Assembly (NCBI GenBank): GCA_050184585.1
Contig: JBFXAF010000001.1
Span: 1-64,000, forward strand
DNA from: JBFXAF01 sp050184585
Lineage (GTDB): Bacteria > Pseudomonadota > Alphaproteobacteria > Rhizobiales > Rhizobiaceae
Length of the DNA: 64,000 bases
Direction: 5' to 3'
Every line of letters starts with the position of its first letter. Position 1 is the first letter of the stretch. The translations under genes were made by a program, and so were the position numbers. The notes below the pieces were generated by a model. The model had not been told where the DNA came from, ran no database searches, and worked only from the letters and a program-made list of their open reading frames with translations. Of this stretch, positions 7,019 to 16,481 are shown one piece after another.

Positions 7019-7279
7019 ATGGTGATACACGTAAAGGACGAGGAAGCAGATGCGCTCGTGCGGCAACTCGCGGAAAGCAGGGGGATCGGCATTACCACGG
7101 CAATCAAGGAAGCGGCGGCGGAAGCCCTTGCTGCCGACCGGAGGGCTCGCGCTGAGAATACCTCTCTCGAACGTCGGATTGGTCCTATCCTTGAGCGTCT
7201 CGATCGACTTCAGCGACCGGCGATAGAAACCGACAAGCGCTTCTTCGATAGCCTTTGGGAAGACAGCGATGTACGTTGA
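7019..7279 (+). CDS. vapB: VapB-type antitoxin (Rv0623-like)
   Basis: An 86-aa protein. The N terminus M-V-I-H-V-K-D-E-E-A-D-A-L-V-R-Q-L-A, followed by G-I-T-T-A-I-K-E-A, matches the short antitoxins of the Rv0623 / PSK type, which bind DNA through the N-terminal half and block a PIN toxin through the C-terminal half. The C-terminal R-F-F-D-S-L-W-E-D is the probable toxin-binding tail. It overlaps the toxin gene by 11 nt. The local base composition is lower in GC than the neighbours, suggesting transfer. No strong ribosome binding site is visible (AAATAGG at 7004-7010). Confidence 0.88.
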   Translation: MVIHVKDEEADALVRQLAESRGIGITTAIKEAAAEALAADRRARAENTSLERRIGPILERLDRLQRPAIETDKRFFDSLWEDSDVR

Positions 7280-7658
7280 TGCCTCAGCTCTGTGTGCAAT
7301 TCTCAAGAATGAGCCCGACAGAGACAGCTTCATCTCAGCGCTAAAGCGCGACGCCGAACCGTTCACGTCTGTCGTTTCCGTTTTCGAAACGGCAATGGCC
7401 ATAACGACGCTGACTGGAAGTTGCGCGTCGGCCAGTAGTGAGGTCATCCGTTTTCTCGAAGCTGCCGGGATTGATGTGGTGCCGGTCGATGCTTCTCATA
7501 TGAATGAGTTGGCTCTTGTCCGCGACCGATATGGAAAGGGCAGCGGCCACCCGGCGCAACTTAATCTAGGCGATTGTTTCTCCTACGCAGTCGCGAAGAG
7601 TGCCGGTGCGGCTATTTTGTACAAAGGGAACGATTTCGCCCAGACCGACCTGGCTTGA
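7269..7658 (+). CDS. vapC: PIN-domain ribonuclease toxin (VapC family, VapC30-like)
   Basis: A 129-aa PIN domain. It carries Y-V-D-A-S-A-L at the N terminus (first Asp), a Glu in V-F-E-T-A-M-A, and the C-terminal block L-N-L-G-D-C-F-S-Y-A-V-A-K followed by Y-K-G-N-D-F. That last block is characteristic of the VapC30-type branch and supplies the remaining metal ligands. It is co-translated with the antitoxin through an 11-nt overlap and unrelated in detail to the PIN toxin at 3601. The gene ends 49 nt before a helicase gene, with no terminator between them. Confidence 0.9.
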   Translation: MYVDASALCAILKNEPDRDSFISALKRDAEPFTSVVSVFETAMAITTLTGSCASASSEVIRFLEAAGIDVVPVDASHMNELALVRDRYGKGSGHPAQLNLGDCFSYAVAKSAGAAILYKGNDFAQTDLA

Positions 7659-7707
7659 AGCTGCTGCCCGCCTTGCCCGATCCCAGCGAATCCTGTCTCA
7701 CCCTACG

Positions 7708-8835
7708 ATGGAATTCTCCCCCCAACAGGATGAAGCGCTGAAAGCCGTCGCCCGCTGGCTGAAGACCGGCCGGCCGCAGGTCTTTCGGCTGTTCGGCTAT
7801 GCCGGCACGGGCAAGACGACGCTGGCGCGGTACTTCGCGGAACATGTCGATGGGCAGGTGCAGTTCGCCGCCTTCACCGGCAAGGCCGCGCAGGTCCTGC
7901 GAGCCCGCGGCGCCGTCAATGCGCGCACGATCCACTCCCTGATCTACCGGCCGCGCGGGGAGGAGGCCGTCGAGGATGAGGCGACCGGCAGGACTTCGAT
8001 GGCGCCGACGTTCTCGCTCAATCGCCAGAGCCCGGTCGCGCGTGCGAAGCTTATCGTCATCGACGAATGCTCGATGGTCGACGAGCAGCTCGGTCGCGAC
8101 CTGCTGTCGTTCGGCACGCCTATCCTGGTACTGGGTGATCCCGCGCAGTTGCCACCCATCTCCGGCGGCGGGTTCTTTACCGACCACGAGCCCGACGTGC
8201 TCTTGACGGAAATCCACCGGCAGGCGCGCGACAATCCGATCATCAGGCTGGCGCTCGACGTGCGCGAAGGCCGCGAGTTCATGAAGGGCGACTATGGCGC
8301 GGCACAGGTGATCAGCCGCGAGGACGTGAACCAGGATCTGGTAATGAAGGCGGATCAGGTGCTGGTCGGCACCAACCGCACAAGACGGCGCTACAACCAG
8401 CGGCTGCGCGAGCTGAAGGGCTTTTCCGCCTCGTTTCCACAGGCCGGAGACAAGCTCGTCTGCCTGCGCAACGATCCCAACAAGGGGCTGCTGAACGGCT
8501 CGCTGTGGAAGGTGATGACGTCGTCGCGCGAGACGGTGAAGCCCGGCATCAACCTGCTGGTTTCGCCCGAGGAAGACGATCCGGATCGTGGCGTCTCGAA
8601 GATAAAGCTCCTCAAGGCGGCGTTCGAGGACCCCGACGCCGACATCCCCTGGAACACGAAGAAACGCTACGACGATTTCGACTACGGATACGCGCTGACC
8701 GTCCATAAGGCCCAGGGTTCGCAGTGGAACGAGGTGGTGCTGTTCGATGAGAGCTGGGCTTTCAAGGACACGCGCCAGCGCTGGCTCTACACGGCCGTGA
8801 CACGCGCGGCGGAGCGTCTGACAGTGGTTCGCTGA
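7708..8835 (+). CDS. RecD-like superfamily 1 DNA helicase / ATPase
   Basis: A 375-aa helicase of the RecD/TraA/Dda type. Walker A is G-Y-A-G-T-G-K36-T-T; Walker B is V-I-D119-E-C-S-M-V-D. The next conserved motif is L-G-D-P-A-Q-L-P-P-I. The C-terminal UvrD_C_2 part has Y-A-L-T-V-H-K-A-Q-G-S-Q-W and ends with Y-T-A-V-T-R-A. Because it lacks the N-terminal RecD domains it is a stand-alone single helicase core, not a RecBCD subunit. A role in DNA repair or phage-related processing is possible; no partner genes flank it except the vapBC pair. ATG 7708 is the first start after the toxin gene. Confidence 0.88.
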   Translation: MEFSPQQDEALKAVARWLKTGRPQVFRLFGYAGTGKTTLARYFAEHVDGQVQFAAFTGKAAQVLRARGAVNARTIHSLIYRPRGEEAVEDEATGRTSMAPTFSLNRQSPVARAKLIVIDECSMVDEQLGRDLLSFGTPILVLGDPAQLPPISGGGFFTDHEPDVLLTEIHRQARDNPIIRLALDVREGREFMKGDYGAAQVISREDVNQDLVMKADQVLVGTNRTRRRYNQRLRELKGFSASFPQAGDKLVCLRNDPNKGLLNGSLWKVMTSSRETVKPGINLLVSPEEDDPDRGVSKIKLLKAAFEDPDADIPWNTKKRYDDFDYGYALTVHKAQGSQWNEVVLFDESWAFKDTRQRWLYTAVTRAAERLTVVR

Positions 8836-8978
8836 CCCTTCGTCGCGGTGCGGGCGCATAGCCGCCGAGCCGTGCAATCGACGCATGGCGGCCACGCCGA
8901 GCTATTGCAAAGCAGCATTTGATGTTGCGCTGCAACAGGCCTAGAAGCCCGGCCCGCTCCTCTGGAGGGAGCTTGGCC

Positions 8979-10898
8979 ATGTCCAGTCAGGATGGCGCCC
9001 CAGGCGCCGACACGGAAGCCACCCCCGCATCCCCTATGTCGACCACGTCCACCGCCACTTTGGCGCTGGGGGCGGTCGGCGTGGTTTACGGCGATATCGG
9101 CACCAGCCCCATCTACGCGCTCCGCGAAGCCTTGCGCGCGGTCAGCGGCGATGACGCCCCGCCCGTGTTCGATGACGTCATCGGTGTCCTATCGATCATC
9201 GTCTGGTCGCTGACGCTCGTCGTTTCGGTCAAGTACGCGCTCATCGTGCTCCGCGCCGACAACAGGGGCGAGGGAGGCACGCTCTCAATCATGGCCCTGG
9301 CACGCCGGGGTGCGGGGCGCTTTGCGCCGATGGTGGTCCTGCTCGGCATGATCGGCGCCGCTCTGTTCTTCGGCGACGCGGTCATCACGCCGGCAATCTC
9401 GGTGCTGTCGGCAGTGGAAGGACTGGAGGTCGTGACGCCGGCCCTGACACAGATGGTCGTGCCGATCACCGTAGTCATCCTCGTCGCGCTGTTCGCAGTG
9501 CAACGGTTCGGCACGGCCAGGGTCGCCAGCGTCTTCGGCCCGATCACCGCTCTTTGGTTCGTTGCGCTGGCCGCCGCGGGGCTATGGCACATCGTAGCGG
9601 AGCCTTCCGTTCTGGCCGCCGTGAACCCGATGCATGCGATGTCGTTCCTGACCGACAATCCGACGCTGTCCCTGGTTGTCCTGGGTGCGGCGTTCCTTGC
9701 GGTGACCGGCGCCGAAGCGCTTTACGCGGATCTCGGCCATTTTGGCCGCAAACCCATGGTGCTCGCCTGGTTCGCGCTGGTCTTCCCGGCCCTCGTCATC
9801 AACTATTTCGGGCAGGGCGCCTATATTCTCGGCCACGGCGGCGCGATCGGCCAGCCGCTGTTCCAGATGGTGCCCGGCTGGGCGACGCTGCCGATGGTGG
9901 TGCTCGCCACCGCCGCCACGGTGATCGCCAGTCAGGCAACCATCACGGGCGCCTATTCGCTCGCCCGCCAGGCGGTGCAACTCGGCCTGCTGCCCCGGCT
10001 CGACGTTCTGCACACGTCGGAGACCCAGTCGGGCCAGGTCTACATGCCGCAGGTCAACGTGATCCTGCTGGTGGGCGTGCTGATCCTCGTCGCCGAGTTC
10101 GGCTCATCCAGCGCGCTGGCCGCTGCCTACGGCATCTCCGTCACCGGCGTGATGATCGTCACCGGGGTACTGCTTTTCGTCGTGGTCTGGCGCGTGTGGA
10201 AGCGGCCGCTTTGGCTGGCCGCGCTCCTGGTCGCTCCCTTCCTGGCGCTCGAGTTCGCGTTCCTTGCCGCCAACTCGCTGAAGATCGCCGAGGGCGGCTG
10301 GGTGTCGATTGCGATCGGCGCGGCGCTGGTGCTCATCATGTGGACGTGGACGCGCGGCAGCACAGCGCTGTTCCAGAAGACGCGGCGAAGCGAGGTTCCG
10401 CTCGACTTCCTCGTCGGCGAACTCGCCAAGAAACCGCCCGCGATCGTCCCCGGCACTGCGGTGTTCCTCACCAGCGACCCGATGAGCGCTCCCACGGCGC
10501 TGATGCACAGCCTCAAGCACTATCATGTGCTGCACCAGCACAACGTCATGCTGACCGTCGCGATCACCGATGTGCCGACGATGCCGGACACGGAACGGGT
10601 TCGGATCGAGAAACTCAACGAACTATTCAGCCGCGTGGTGCTGACGTTCGGCTATATCGAGGACCCAAGCGTACCCAAGGGCCTCGCGGCCTGCCGCAAG
10701 AGCGGTTGGACCTATGACATCATGTCGACATCGTTCTTCCTGTCGCGGAGGTCGCTCAAAGTGGCGGACAGCCCGGCGATGCCGGCATGGCAGACGAAAC
10801 TCTATACGGTGCTAGCGCGAAATGCGGCCGACGCGACGGGGTACTTCCACATCCCAACCGGGCGGGTGGTCGAGATCGGTACGCAGGTCGCAATGTAG
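8979..10898 (+). CDS. kup: Kup/Trk-D potassium uptake permease
   Basis: A 639-aa proton-coupled potassium importer with about 12 membrane segments in residues 30-440 and a hydrophilic C-terminal cytosolic domain. The signature G-A-V-G-V-V-Y-G-D-I-G-T-S-P-I-Y-A-L is present, as is G-D-A-V-I-T-P-A-I-S-V-L-S-A. ATG 8979 is chosen because GGAGG (8963-8967) lies upstream; the frame also extends 20 codons further. A small hairpin-forming stretch around 8913-8935 precedes it. The gene is monocistronic, facing a convergent RND exporter 20 nt beyond its stop. Confidence 0.95.
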   Translation: MSSQDGAPGADTEATPASPMSTTSTATLALGAVGVVYGDIGTSPIYALREALRAVSGDDAPPVFDDVIGVLSIIVWSLTLVVSVKYALIVLRADNRGEGGTLSIMALARRGAGRFAPMVVLLGMIGAALFFGDAVITPAISVLSAVEGLEVVTPALTQMVVPITVVILVALFAVQRFGTARVASVFGPITALWFVALAAAGLWHIVAEPSVLAAVNPMHAMSFLTDNPTLSLVVLGAAFLAVTGAEALYADLGHFGRKPMVLAWFALVFPALVINYFGQGAYILGHGGAIGQPLFQMVPGWATLPMVVLATAATVIASQATITGAYSLARQAVQLGLLPRLDVLHTSETQSGQVYMPQVNVILLVGVLILVAEFGSSSALAAAYGISVTGVMIVTGVLLFVVVWRVWKRPLWLAALLVAPFLALEFAFLAANSLKIAEGGWVSIAIGAALVLIMWTWTRGSTALFQKTRRSEVPLDFLVGELAKKPPAIVPGTAVFLTSDPMSAPTALMHSLKHYHVLHQHNVMLTVAITDVPTMPDTERVRIEKLNELFSRVVLTFGYIEDPSVPKGLAACRKSGWTYDIMSTSFFLSRRSLKVADSPAMPAWQTKLYTVLARNAADATGYFHIPTGRVVEIGTQVAM

Positions 10899-10918
10899 TC
10901 CAGCGAGGCCCTAGGCCG

Positions 10919-13141
10919 TCAGCGACGATCGCGTTCCCAGCCATGCCAGGCGAGCATCCCCGCCGGCAACACCACCAGCGATCCGACCAGCGCGACGACA
11001 AGCACGATGTCGAACATGAGGCCGAACAGGCGGACGTTCGAGAAGGCGGACAGGGCAGTCAAAGCGACGCCCGCCGCCAGGATGACGCTCGTCGCGAAGA
11101 GAACGATGCCGACATGGCGAATCGCGCCCAGAACGGACTCGCGGCGAGAAAGACCCTCGCCGTGCTCTATGTTCACGCGGTTCAGAAAGTGGATCGAATT
11201 GTCCACCGCCACGCCAAACGCGATGGTGAGACAAACGGCGGTCGTCATGTTCAGTCCGCCTTCGGCGTAGAGGTGGAGGCCGGCGCCGGCGAGCAGGATG
11301 GGGAGAACGTTGGCGAGGGTAAGGGCCGGCATGAGGCGAATGGTGCGGAAGGCGATCAGGATACAGCCGATCGTGGCGAACGCGGCGCCAAGCAACGACA
11401 GATTGAGTGTTGCAATCATCTGGCGACCATCATAGCGCGCGAGCACGGGTGTGCCCGCGATCGATGTCGCTCCCGCCAGTCGAGCCGCGTCCACCATCCG
11501 GTCGAACCGTTCGCCAGCCGCCGGGTCGTGATCGAGATCGCCGACCAGCACACCGACATATGTGCGCAGACCGGTTCGACCGCCGAAAAGATCCAGAGCA
11601 TTGTCAGGCAGCCGCGCGAGATCCTCGTTGGTAAGCGGGCCCGCTCGGCCCAAGGCTCGCGCCAGCGCGACCGGAGAGAACACGGTCCCCTCACCGTTGA
11701 TGTCCTCGAGTGTGGCATGCATCGTCTCGAGGCGTTGCCATCCATCCGGCGTCGTCGACAGCAGTTGCGGGTCGCCGTCTATGCCGGTCCACACGTTGAA
11801 GACACCGCCGAACTTGCTTTCGGCGACGAGGCTCGCGCGCGGTATCTCGCTGTTGTCGGGCAGGTGGTCGTAGGTGCCGAACTTCGCCTGCGTGGTCAGG
11901 TGGCCAAGCAGACCGAATGCGACAACGGCGGCGGAAACGATCAGGATCGCGCGCGGGCGACGCGAGACGAAGCCGGCAAGCCCGTCGAATGCATGGCTTC
12001 CGATCTCGTCGGGAAGCACGGTGCCGTCGTTGCGGTCGGGGCCGAGAACCCGGACGGCGACCGGAAAAACCGCGATCACCGCGACGTAGGCCAGCAGGAC
12101 GCCGGCTGACCCGAACAGCGCAAGTTCCGTCAATGCACCGTAGCTGGACGACAAGGTGAGGAAGGCGAGCGCGGTGGTGACGGATGTCAGTGCGCATGCC
12201 GGGCCTACGAGTCGAAGTGACCGGCTTATTGCGGCCGAGCGACCGAGACCGTCGTGAAGTCCTGCACGCAACGCATAGACGAGGTGCATGCTGTCGGTGA
12301 AACTGAGCATCAGCACGAGAAGCGGCACGATGCTGCTGACGATGCCGATCGGCATTCCCACAAGGCCGGCGCCGCCGAGGAGCCACAGGAGCGCGACCAG
12401 GCCGGGAGCGAAGGCGATGGCCGCGTAGCGAAGGCTGCGAAAGAAGAACAGCGCCACAAGGAAGGAGAGGAGAGTGCCACCGCCGTTCAGCAGGATTTGA
12501 TCCCGCTTGAGGGCGTCGGCAAGCTCGATCCGCGTCTTTTCCAGGCCGATCACGGTGATCTCGAGTCCCGGCCCTTCGAGCGCGGCGACGGTGGATTCCA
12601 CAGCCGCAAGACGCTGGCGCGGGGCAACCTGTCGATCAGCGGCGAGCACCAAGAGCATTGTCGTCTGATCGGCCGAAACGGCGCGACCGAGAGAGAGCGG
12701 GTGGGCACGCACGCGATCCAGCAGAGCTGCGATGTCCACGCCGGCGAGGTCATCGGGAACGAGCGGTGGAGTGTCGCCTGTCAGGCTCCCGATCTCGCGC
12801 AGCGAGAATGCCGAGAAGACACCCGCCACGCCCTCGGTGAGGGCGAGCTCGACATGAAGAGACCGGGCACGCTCCAGCAATTCCGCATCGATCCGCGAAC
12901 CTGCTTCGACGAGCACGAGCGTATCGTTCGGATCCCGACCCGTGTCGGCCTGGTACTGAATCAGATCGGTGTAATGGACGCTCGATGACCGCAGCGTCCG
13001 CACGACGTCGTCGTCGAAGCGCAGGGACAAGAGGCCCGCCGCGCAAACGAGCGCAGCCACCAGCAGGAGACTCGCCGCCGTCCGCGGTCTGCGGTGGGCG
13101 GCGAGCCCAATCCGTTCGAGGCCGAAGCCAATTCCACTCAC
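10919..13141 (-). CDS. RND-superfamily exporter (MMPL/SSD type)
   Basis: About 740 aa with the internal duplication of RND permeases. There is one N-terminal membrane helix, a large periplasmic loop, a bundle of about five helices, a second periplasmic loop and a second bundle. The second half carries C-L-T-I-A-F-G-V-A-V-D-N-S-I-H-F-L, the typical RND/MMPL helix-4 motif with Asp. The first half has the matching I-V-P-L-L-V-L-M-L-S-F-T-D-S-M-H. Such stand-alone proteins export lipids or hydrophobic compounds. GTG at 13141 is my choice of start, just before the first membrane helix; the frame is open to 13309, but the added 56 residues look non-coding. Substrate unknown. Confidence 0.85.
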   Translation of the reverse strand: MSGIGFGLERIGLAAHRRPRTAASLLLVAALVCAAGLLSLRFDDDVVRTLRSSSVHYTDLIQYQADTGRDPNDTLVLVEAGSRIDAELLERARSLHVELALTEGVAGVFSAFSLREIGSLTGDTPPLVPDDLAGVDIAALLDRVRAHPLSLGRAVSADQTTMLLVLAADRQVAPRQRLAAVESTVAALEGPGLEITVIGLEKTRIELADALKRDQILLNGGGTLLSFLVALFFFRSLRYAAIAFAPGLVALLWLLGGAGLVGMPIGIVSSIVPLLVLMLSFTDSMHLVYALRAGLHDGLGRSAAISRSLRLVGPACALTSVTTALAFLTLSSSYGALTELALFGSAGVLLAYVAVIAVFPVAVRVLGPDRNDGTVLPDEIGSHAFDGLAGFVSRRPRAILIVSAAVVAFGLLGHLTTQAKFGTYDHLPDNSEIPRASLVAESKFGGVFNVWTGIDGDPQLLSTTPDGWQRLETMHATLEDINGEGTVFSPVALARALGRAGPLTNEDLARLPDNALDLFGGRTGLRTYVGVLVGDLDHDPAAGERFDRMVDAARLAGATSIAGTPVLARYDGRQMIATLNLSLLGAAFATIGCILIAFRTIRLMPALTLANVLPILLAGAGLHLYAEGGLNMTTAVCLTIAFGVAVDNSIHFLNRVNIEHGEGLSRRESVLGAIRHVGIVLFATSVILAAGVALTALSAFSNVRLFGLMFDIVLVVALVGSLVVLPAGMLAWHGWERDRR

Positions 13142-13341
13142 CGGCAACCACCAGTTTGGCCAGGAACGCGCGTTGCGGCTGCCATGTCGAGTTCGGCGGA
13201 GCGTCGTCGACGATACTTCACACGCATCAACCCTCGCGTTCCAGCCCGCCGCGACTTTGGTTTGCCGGGCTCGCCCTGTCAAACGCGGCGAATGGCACCT
13301 TTGCGCCACGGCGGGATGCCGTGCAGACTGGCCGCCGGCGA

Positions 13342-14604
13342 ATGGCGACGGGGTGGATGATGGCGTCGAGGCGGACGATCGCGGTTGTCGGCGCCGGACC
13401 GGCCGGGCTGGCAGCCGCGCTGTTGCTTCGTCGCGATGGCCATTCGGTCTCGATTTTCGAACGGTTCGAGCGACCGGCGCCGGTGGGCTCGGGACTGATC
13501 CTGCAGCCTACCGGGCTGACCGTCCTTGATTCGCTCGGCCTCCTGCACGAGATCATGGCGTTGGGTGCGAGAATCGACCGGCTCTACGGCTCGGATGCGA
13601 CGACCGGGCGCGCGGTGCTCGATGTCCGCTACGACGCGTCACCCGGAGGGCGTTTCGGCCTGGCGGTGCATCGCGCGGCGCTGTTCGGCGTTCTCTGCGG
13701 CGCGGTCGAAGCGGCCGGTCTCGCGATTACGACCGCGACGGAGATCGAGGATGTCGATGCGGGCGCCACCGGCGCGTATCTCGTCGCCAAGGCAGGACGG
13801 CGGATCGGTCCTTTCGATCTGGTGGTGGACGCCAGTGGCGCGCGGTCTCGCCTGCGCGGGCGTGCGCTTCGCCCGACGGAGCCCAGGCCCCTGGCCTATG
13901 GCGCATTCTGGGCCTCGCTCGCGTGGCGCCATGACGGGTTCGATCCGCATGCGCTCCTCCAGCGATACGAACGCGCGAACGTCATGATCGGCGTGCTGCC
14001 GATCGGGCGGCCGGCCTCGGGCGCAGAGGAGATGGCGGCCTTCTTCTGGAGCCTCAAGCCCCAGGACGCCGACGTCGTGAGGGCGACCGGGCTGGACGGC
14101 TGGAAGGCGAGGGTCGCGGGGCTCTGGCCGGAGTGCGCCACGTTTCTCGATCAGATAGCTTCATTCGACGATCTCACATTGGCGCGCTACGGCCATCACA
14201 CATTGGCGTTTCCGGCCGGCAGATCCCTCGCCATTGTCGGTGACGCCGCGCATTCGACCAGCCCGCAACTCGGTCAGGGGGCGAACATGGCGCTCCTCGA
14301 CGCCGCTGCGCTGGCGCACGCGCTTGAGACGACAGCGGACGTGGAGGCCGCGCTTGCGGCGTATTGCAGCGCGCGGCGCTGGCATGTGCGCCTGTTTCAG
14401 GCTGCGTCGGCCGCCTTCACGCCGTTCTACCAGTCGGATTCGACGATGTTGCCCTTCGTCCGTGATCGCCTCGTCGCCACCATCGCCAAGATTCCGCCGG
14501 CGCCGCGCGTGCTTGCATCGCTGGTGGCGGGGACGCTCGTGGAACCATTCCACAAAGTCGGGCTGAAGGAAGTGGATTGGGTCGGCGTCGGGAAATCACC
14601 TTGA
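13342..14604 (+). CDS. FAD-dependent aromatic-ring-type monooxygenase (group A flavoprotein)
   Basis: About 420 aa with the dinucleotide-binding motif V-V-G-A-G-P-A-G-L-A-A-A at the N terminus, ending in a Glu strand (S-I-F-E-R). An acidic D-L-V-V-D-A-S-G-A segment follows in mid-protein. The second FAD motif is G-D-A-A-H-S-T-S-P-Q-L-G-Q-G-A-N. This is the architecture of 4-hydroxybenzoate- and salicylate-hydroxylase-like enzymes, which insert oxygen using NAD(P)H. It diverges from the RND exporter gene. Start ATG 13342, with further ATGs at 13357 and 13360. The substrate cannot be read from sequence. Confidence 0.85.
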   Translation: MATGWMMASRRTIAVVGAGPAGLAAALLLRRDGHSVSIFERFERPAPVGSGLILQPTGLTVLDSLGLLHEIMALGARIDRLYGSDATTGRAVLDVRYDASPGGRFGLAVHRAALFGVLCGAVEAAGLAITTATEIEDVDAGATGAYLVAKAGRRIGPFDLVVDASGARSRLRGRALRPTEPRPLAYGAFWASLAWRHDGFDPHALLQRYERANVMIGVLPIGRPASGAEEMAAFFWSLKPQDADVVRATGLDGWKARVAGLWPECATFLDQIASFDDLTLARYGHHTLAFPAGRSLAIVGDAAHSTSPQLGQGANMALLDAAALAHALETTADVEAALAAYCSARRWHVRLFQAASAAFTPFYQSDSTMLPFVRDRLVATIAKIPPAPRVLASLVAGTLVEPFHKVGLKEVDWVGVGKSP

Positions 14605-14667
14605 CGCAGATGCAGGCAACCGGGCGACTTCCTATCTAGACGCCACCGACCATCATTGGGGACTCAA

Positions 14668-15702
14668 ATGAGTGGTGAACTGGTTCTGGTCACTGGAGGG
14701 TCGGGTTTTCTCGGCGCCCACTGCATCGTCAAGCTGCTCAACGAAGGTTATCGCGTTCGAACGACGGTCCGCTCGCTCAGGCGTGAGGACGAGGTGCGCG
14801 CGATGCTTCGCGCGGCCGGCGTCGAGCCAGGCGACCGGCTGAGCTTCGCGGAAGCCGATCTTCTTTCCAACGCCGGCTGGATCGAGGCGGTGGCGGGATG
14901 CATCCATGTCCTTCACGTCGCCTCGCCGTTTCCGGCAACCCAGCCCAAAGACGAGAACGAGTTGATCGTTCCGGCACGCGAGGGAACGCTCAGGGTGCTG
15001 CGCGCGGCACGCGACGCCGGTGTGAGGCGTGTCGTGCTGACCTCGTCCTTCGCTGCGGTCGGTTACGGCTATCCGGAACAGTTGAAGCCGTTCGACGAGA
15101 CGAGTTGGACCAATGTCAACGGTCCCGGCGTCACGGCCTATGTGAAATCGAAGACGCTGGCAGAGCGCGCGGCATGGGACTTCATCAACCGTGAAGGCGG
15201 CGCGCTTGAACTCGCCGTCGTCAATCCGGTGGGTATCCTCGGACCGGTCCTCGGCAAGGATCTTTCCTCGTCGGTCGAACTCCTGAAGAGCCTCATGGAA
15301 GGTGCGGTTCCCGCCGCGCCGCGCACCTGGTTTGGGCTGGTCGACGTGCGCGACGTTTCCGACCTGCACGTCATGGCGATGCGCAGCCCCGAAGCGAAAG
15401 GCGAACGGTTTCTAGCGACCGCCGGCGATTTCATGAGCGTCATGGACATGGCGCGCATTCTGAAAGCGGAAGGTGGGCCGGCAGGACGCCGAGCCCCTGC
15501 GCGCGAGATGCCGGACTGGCTGGTGCGTGTTGTGGCGGTGTTCATGCCGAGCGCACGCACGACGGTGCCTGAACTCGGCAAGATGAAGAACGCGACAAGC
15601 GAGAAGGCGAGACGCATGCTCGGATGGAGGCCGCGATCACCTCGGGAGGCGATCCTCGCCTCCGTCGAAAGCCTGGTGAGGCTGGGGATCACAACGCAGT
15701 AG
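14668..15702 (+). CDS. NAD(P)-dependent epimerase / dihydroflavonol-4-reductase-like dehydrogenase
   Basis: A 344-aa extended short-chain dehydrogenase. The Rossmann motif V-T-G-G-S-G-F-L-G-A-H is at the N terminus. T-V-R-S follows, which favours NADP(H). The catalytic pair lies in A-Y-V-K-S-K-T (Tyr-x-x-x-Lys) after a T-S-S-F-A strand supplying Ser. The overall pattern is closest to dihydroflavonol reductase / aldehyde reductases of the DFR branch. ATG 14668 is chosen over a TTG 12 nt earlier. It may share a transcript with the monooxygenase 63 nt upstream. The physiological substrate is unknown. Confidence 0.85.
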   Translation: MSGELVLVTGGSGFLGAHCIVKLLNEGYRVRTTVRSLRREDEVRAMLRAAGVEPGDRLSFAEADLLSNAGWIEAVAGCIHVLHVASPFPATQPKDENELIVPAREGTLRVLRAARDAGVRRVVLTSSFAAVGYGYPEQLKPFDETSWTNVNGPGVTAYVKSKTLAERAAWDFINREGGALELAVVNPVGILGPVLGKDLSSSVELLKSLMEGAVPAAPRTWFGLVDVRDVSDLHVMAMRSPEAKGERFLATAGDFMSVMDMARILKAEGGPAGRRAPAREMPDWLVRVVAVFMPSARTTVPELGKMKNATSEKARRMLGWRPRSPREAILASVESLVRLGITTQ

Positions 15703-15772
15703 CCGTTCGCCGGAACGGACTGCTGGCGGCACTGCTCTTGCCTTTCGCCGCACGTTGCGCCATAGAGCCGAA

Positions 15773-15785
15773 CCGTAACGTACGG
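15773..15785. promoter_or_regulatory. Short palindrome before the TetR gene, possible self-operator
   Basis: CCGTA (15773-15777), ACG, TACGG (15781-15785), followed by an overlapping palindrome GTACGGTAC. It ends 8 nt before the GTG start of the TetR-type regulator, the usual place for an autoregulatory operator. Short, so only suggestive. Confidence 0.4.
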
Positions 15786-15793
15786 TACGGCGC

Positions 15794-16447
15794 GTGGACC
15801 ACCAATCTCCAATTGCCCCGCAGGAGCCGACGGAGCGCCAGGCACAGGTGCTCGACGCGGTGCTCCACCTTCTCGTCGAGGGCGGCGGCGAGGGGCTGAC
15901 CATGACAGCGGTGGCGCGGCGCGCCTCGTGCTCGAAGGAAACGCTATACAGATGGTTCGGCGACCGCGACGGGCTGCTGACCGCCACGGTCCGCTGGCAG
16001 GCATCGAAGGTGCGCTCGGGAAGCCATGACAGCGCAAAGCTCGACGCCCAGGCGTTGCGTGGAAGCCTGGAAGCCTTCGCTGTCAATTGGCTGAAGGTCA
16101 TCTCTTCGCAGACGTCCATCGCGCTCAACCGGGTGGCGATCGGGCAGGCGGCAGGCTCAAGCGGAGATCTGGGCCGGATCGTGCTCGCCAACGGACGCCT
16201 GGCCATAGGCGAGCGGCTCAAGCCGCTTCTGGAAGCAGGCAGAGACTCAGGATTTCTTTTCTTCGACGACGCGGAGGAAGCGTTTCGAACGTTTTTCGGC
16301 CTTGTCGCCCGCGACGTGCACGTCCGGCTGCTGCTTGGCGACAGTCTCAAGCTTCCGGCGGCGGTGATCGCCCGCGACGCGGCCCGGGCCACGGAACAGT
16401 TCTTTGCCCTCTACGGGGCAGCGAAACCCCCGGCAACGGCCGGCTGA
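15794..16447 (+). CDS. TetR/AcrR-family transcriptional regulator
   Basis: A 217-aa regulator. The N-terminal helix-turn-helix spans roughly residues 15-60: Q-V-L-D-A-V-L-H-L-L, then L-T-M-T-A-V-A-R-R-A-S-C-S-K-E-T-L-Y-R-W-F-G-D-R, the TetR recognition helix pattern. The C-terminal ligand domain is AcrR-like with a hydrophobic core and no recognisable ligand signature. The start is GTG 15794, directly after a small palindrome. The gene ends 34 nt before ilvC on the same strand. Likely targets are itself and the reductase/monooxygenase genes upstream, or ilvC downstream; none can be confirmed. Confidence 0.88.
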   Translation: MDHQSPIAPQEPTERQAQVLDAVLHLLVEGGGEGLTMTAVARRASCSKETLYRWFGDRDGLLTATVRWQASKVRSGSHDSAKLDAQALRGSLEAFAVNWLKVISSQTSIALNRVAIGQAAGSSGDLGRIVLANGRLAIGERLKPLLEAGRDSGFLFFDDAEEAFRTFFGLVARDVHVRLLLGDSLKLPAAVIARDAARATEQFFALYGAAKPPATAG

Positions 16448-16481
16448 TATCATCAAACCGAACCAAGGGAAGGGAAACGAC

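Noticed and set aside
8905..8940. Hairpin before kup considered as a K+ or c-di-AMP riboswitch
   Set aside because: Only short pairings such as GTTGC-GCT-GCAAC; no conserved riboswitch core recognisable.
10787..12109. Plus-strand ORF of 440 codons overlapping kup and the RND gene
   Set aside because: Composition is Arg/Asp-rich without motifs; both opposing genes are well supported.
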